From Staphylococcus succinus (GTDB lineage Bacteria > Bacillota > Bacilli > Staphylococcales > Staphylococcaceae): a stretch of 64,000 nucleotides of DNA. The notes under the pieces were generated by a model that ran no database searches, was not told the DNA's origin, and worked only from the letters and a program-made list of their open reading frames with translations. Positions 61,494 to 64,000 of this stretch are shown one piece after another. Where the stretch lies: the NCBI RefSeq assembly GCF_029024945.1, contig NZ_CP118976.1, positions 2,046,001 through 2,110,000 of the forward strand. Reading direction: 5' to 3'. A program made the translations under genes and the position numbers. Within the stretch, counting starts at the first letter, position 1, and each line of letters starts with the position of its first letter.

Positions 61494-62255
61494 ATGTCAG
61501 AATCAATTACAATTATTGATGAAGATAAAGTCATTGATGTCGTACTAATTGCAGGAAGAATATTATTAGAAAGCGGCGCAGAAACTTACCGTGTGGAAGA
61601 TACGATGACACGTATCGCTGCGAGTTACGGTTTAGATGATACATATAGCTTTGTGACATCTACAGCAATTATATTCTCCCTCAACAATCGTACGAATACA
61701 AGATTGATACGCATTCGCGAAAGAACTACTGATTTAGAAAAAATTGCTCTAACTAATGGTATATCACGTAAAATTTCAAGCAAACAACTCGATATAGATG
61801 AAGCAAAGTCTGAACTCATTCATTTGCACCACGCTTCCTTACAATTTTCATCCATTACGAAATTCTTCGCAGCAGCCATTGCATGTGGATTTTTCTTATT
61901 TATGTTTGGCGGCGTAAAACAAGACTTTATTATCGCAATTATCGCAGGAGCCGCAGCATTTTTAACGTTTGACTTTGTTCAACGTTTTATTCAAATCAAA
62001 TTCTTTTCAGAATTTATTAGCGCTGCAGTAGTGATATCTGTTGCTGTAACATTTACACATTTAGGTTTGACTCATAACCAAGATATTATAACCATCGCGG
62101 GTGTGATGCCTTTAGTACCTGGTATATTAATTACAAATGCTATTCGCGATTTAATGGCTGGTGAACTCATCGCTGGCATGTCTCGTGGTGTGGAAGCCGC
62201 ACTGACTTCATTTGCCATTGGAGCCGGTGTCGCTATCGTTTTACTACTATTTTAA
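61494..62255 (+). CDS. Threonine/serine exporter family protein, large subunit (ThrE N-terminal type)
   Basis: A 253-residue protein of the DUF1212 group. The N-terminal soluble part has GRILLESGAETYRVEDTMTR, the membrane part has five helices with AGVMPLVPGILITNAIRDLM and the RGVEAALTSFAIGAGV end. With the next gene it makes up the two halves of a ThrE-type exporter of threonine and serine. ATG 61494 follows AGGAGGTG; the longer frame from 61425 lacks support. Confidence 0.9.
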   Translation: MSESITIIDEDKVIDVVLIAGRILLESGAETYRVEDTMTRIAASYGLDDTYSFVTSTAIIFSLNNRTNTRLIRIRERTTDLEKIALTNGISRKISSKQLDIDEAKSELIHLHHASLQFSSITKFFAAAIACGFFLFMFGGVKQDFIIAIIAGAAAFLTFDFVQRFIQIKFFSEFISAAVVISVAVTFTHLGLTHNQDIITIAGVMPLVPGILITNAIRDLMAGELIAGMSRGVEAALTSFAIGAGVAIVLLLF

Positions 62256-62269
62256 AAAGGAGCGTTTCC

Positions 62270-62770
62270 ATGATTATAGGTTATTATGTACTACAGTTTA
62301 TAGTAAGTTACTTAGCTACAATGCTTTTTTCAATTATTTTTAACGCTCCAAGACGTCTCCTTTTAGCCTGTGGCTTTGTTGGAGCAATGGGATGGATTAT
62401 TTATAAGCTTTCCGTGGACTTAGATTTCGGTAAAGTTATGGCTGCATTTCTCGGTAGTTTTATATTAGGACTTATGAGCCATGTGATGAGTCGTCGTTAT
62501 AAAAGACCTGTCATCATCTTTATTGTCCCTGGCATCATACCATTAGTTCCAGGAGGATTAGCGTATGAGGCTACTCGCCTTTTAGTCAGCAATGCGTACA
62601 CACATGCTGTAAATGCTTTTCTTGAAGTTACATTAATTTCTGGCGCTATTGCATTCGGCATTTTATGTGCAGAGATTATTTATTATATCTATACGCGTAT
62701 TAAACAATATTTTGGTAAAATGAATGGTAAGATATATAGAAAATCATATAATATGAACAACAGAGCTTAA
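62270..62770 (+). CDS. Threonine/serine exporter family protein, small subunit (DUF3815)
   Basis: A 166-residue membrane protein with five helices: APRRLLLACGFVGAMGWII, SFILGLMSHVMSRRYKRPVI, and FIVPGIIPLVPGGLAYEATR. It corresponds to the C-terminal half of ThrE. It lies 14 bases after the large subunit gene with AAGGAGCG before the ATG, so the pair is co-translated. Confidence 0.9.
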   Translation: MIIGYYVLQFIVSYLATMLFSIIFNAPRRLLLACGFVGAMGWIIYKLSVDLDFGKVMAAFLGSFILGLMSHVMSRRYKRPVIIFIVPGIIPLVPGGLAYEATRLLVSNAYTHAVNAFLEVTLISGAIAFGILCAEIIYYIYTRIKQYFGKMNGKIYRKSYNMNNRA

Positions 62771-62781
62771 GGGGTGTTTTT

Positions 62782-64000
62782 ATGAAAAATAATATAATTG
62801 ATCGTTTAACAAGATATGTCATGATTGATACACAGTCTGACCCAGAATCTAACACTACACCATCTACAGAGAAACAATGGAACTTACTAAATTTGTTACA
62901 TCAAGAATTAACGGCTTTAGGATTGGTTACTGACATGGATGATAATGGTTATTTATTTGCAACTTTAGAAAGTAATGTTGACGTTGCATTACCAACTGTA
63001 GGCTTTCTAGCGCATGTAGATACCTCACCTGATTTCAATGCAACGCATGTAAACCCACAAATTATAGATGCCTACGATGGCACTCCTATTCAATTAGGTC
63101 AAACCAATCGTGTTTTAAATCAAGATGTATTTCCTGCTCTAAAAAATGTTGAAGGTCACACGTTAATGGTGACAGATGGTACATCTCTGTTGGGCGCAGA
63201 TGATAAAGCCGGTGTCGTTGAAATTATGGAAGCAATGAAATATTTAACGGAACATCCAGAAATTAAACATGGCCGTATTCGTATTGCCTTTACACCAGAT
63301 GAAGAAATAGGCAGAGGTCCTCATGCTTTCGATGTTGAACGATTTAATGCCGATTTTGCTTATACAATGGATGGCAGTGAATATGGAGAGTTACAATTTG
63401 AAAGTTTCAATGCCGCTGAGGCAGTCGTAACCTGTCATGGCGTGAATGTACACCCTGGTTCTGCTAAAAATGCCATGATTAATGCAATTCTTTTGGGTCA
63501 ACAATTTAACGCATTATTACCACAAAATGAAGTGCCTGAAAGAACTGAAGGATACGAAGGTTTCTATCATTTAATGAAATTTAATGGTGATGTTGAGAAG
63601 TCTACGTTACAATATATCATTCGAGATCACGATAGAAATAAGTTCGAACTACGTAAGAAAAATTTAATTGAAATTAAAAATGATATTAATACACATTATG
63701 AAGATGATCCTATAGAAATTGAAATTAATGATCAGTATTACAATATGAGAGAAAAAATTGAACCTAATCCACTTGTTATAGATATCGCTAAGCGTGTATT
63801 TGCTGATTTAGATATACCTGCGAATACAGCACCTATTCGTGGTGGTACTGATGGTTCTCAACTTTCTTATATGGGATTACCAACGCCAAATATTTTTACA
63901 GGTTGTGACAATTTCCATGGTCCATTTGAATATGCTTCTATCGATGTAATGTCAAAAGCTGTAGAAGTGATTATAGGCATCGCTCAAGAAGTTGTGCGTA
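62782..64000 (+). CDS. pepT: Peptidase T (tripeptidase), 3'-truncated by the window edge
   Basis: A frame open to the end of the window, 406 codons from ATG 62782 (AAGGGGTG upstream). The M20 metallopeptidase motifs are present: TVGFLAHVDTSPDF with the first zinc histidine, LLGADDKAGVVEIMEAM, FTPDEEIGRGPHAF with the catalytic glutamates, YTMDGSEYGELQ and the dimer domain HGVNVHPGSAKNAM. It cleaves the N-terminal residue from tripeptides in the cytoplasm. PepT is about 410 residues, so only a few codons are missing. It follows the exporter pair by 11 bases, so it may belong to that operon. Confidence 0.96.
   Translation, partial: MKNNIIDRLTRYVMIDTQSDPESNTTPSTEKQWNLLNLLHQELTALGLVTDMDDNGYLFATLESNVDVALPTVGFLAHVDTSPDFNATHVNPQIIDAYDGTPIQLGQTNRVLNQDVFPALKNVEGHTLMVTDGTSLLGADDKAGVVEIMEAMKYLTEHPEIKHGRIRIAFTPDEEIGRGPHAFDVERFNADFAYTMDGSEYGELQFESFNAAEAVVTCHGVNVHPGSAKNAMINAILLGQQFNALLPQNEVPERTEGYEGFYHLMKFNGDVEKSTLQYIIRDHDRNKFELRKKNLIEIKNDINTHYEDDPIEIEINDQYYNMREKIEPNPLVIDIAKRVFADLDIPANTAPIRGGTDGSQLSYMGLPTPNIFTGCDNFHGPFEYASIDVMSKAVEVIIGIAQEVVR

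Overview
The window reads as chromosomal DNA of a low-G+C Firmicute of the genus Staphylococcus. Most of it is a conserved housekeeping block in a familiar staphylococcal order: ssrA-smpB-rnr-est-secG, eno-gpmI-tpiA-pgk-gapA-cggR, clpP, whiA-yvcK-rapZ, trxB, lgt-hprK, uvrA-uvrB-csbA, a sle1-like amidase, prfB-secA-hpf-comFC-comFA, degV, yigZ, tagO, gdpS and pepT. The tmRNA encodes the tag AGKENNNFAVAA; S. aureus, as I remember it, has S at the fourth position. Together with the accessory gene set this suggests a coagulase-negative species, perhaps of the S. saprophyticus/cohnii group, but I cannot fix the species.

Region 1 (1-11.8 kb) is accessory. It holds a truncated YfcC-family transporter, a DoxX protein, a secreted endolysin-like CHAP hydrolase, a MocR-type regulator divergent from an EamA exporter, a small gene behind a perfect SOS (LexA) box, an HD protein, a PaiA-like polyamine acetyltransferase beside an MFS drug exporter, a small P-loop kinase, and a zone of decayed genes (a broken HTH protein and an integrase-like remnant) ending at a DinB protein and the 3' end of ssrA.

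Region 2 (11.8-29.2 kb) carries trans-translation and mRNA decay genes, SecG, the lower-glycolysis operon with its CggR repressor and operator, small membrane proteins, a repeat-rich TEE/TQQQ protein, a probable RsaH-like small RNA, a frameshifted epimerase, clpP behind a CtsR box, and tRNA-Arg(CCG). Region 3 (29.2-33.9 kb) is an AT-rich island-like stretch: a bifunctional teichoic-acid-type glycosyl/glycerophosphotransferase with a 35-residue companion ORF, a decayed tyrosine integrase, a methyltransferase-like gene and a broken cytidine/blasticidin deaminase.

Region 4 (33.9-64 kb) is core: cell division and envelope regulators, thioredoxin reductase with a possible Spx-type promoter element, lipoprotein maturation and HPr kinase, nucleotide excision repair (LexA box at uvrB), a WalR-box-preceded LysM-CHAP amidase, RF2 with its programmed +1 frameshift, SecA, ribosome hibernation, competence helicase, teichoic-acid initiation (TagO), the GGDEF protein GdpS, a two-subunit threonine/serine exporter and an almost complete pepT. 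I did not find a prophage, a CRISPR array, an intact insertion sequence or a recognisable defence system. The most interesting material is regulatory (SOS-controlled small gene, small RNA candidates) and the fossil mobile-element remnants beside the tmRNA gene and in the tRNA-Arg/tagF region.
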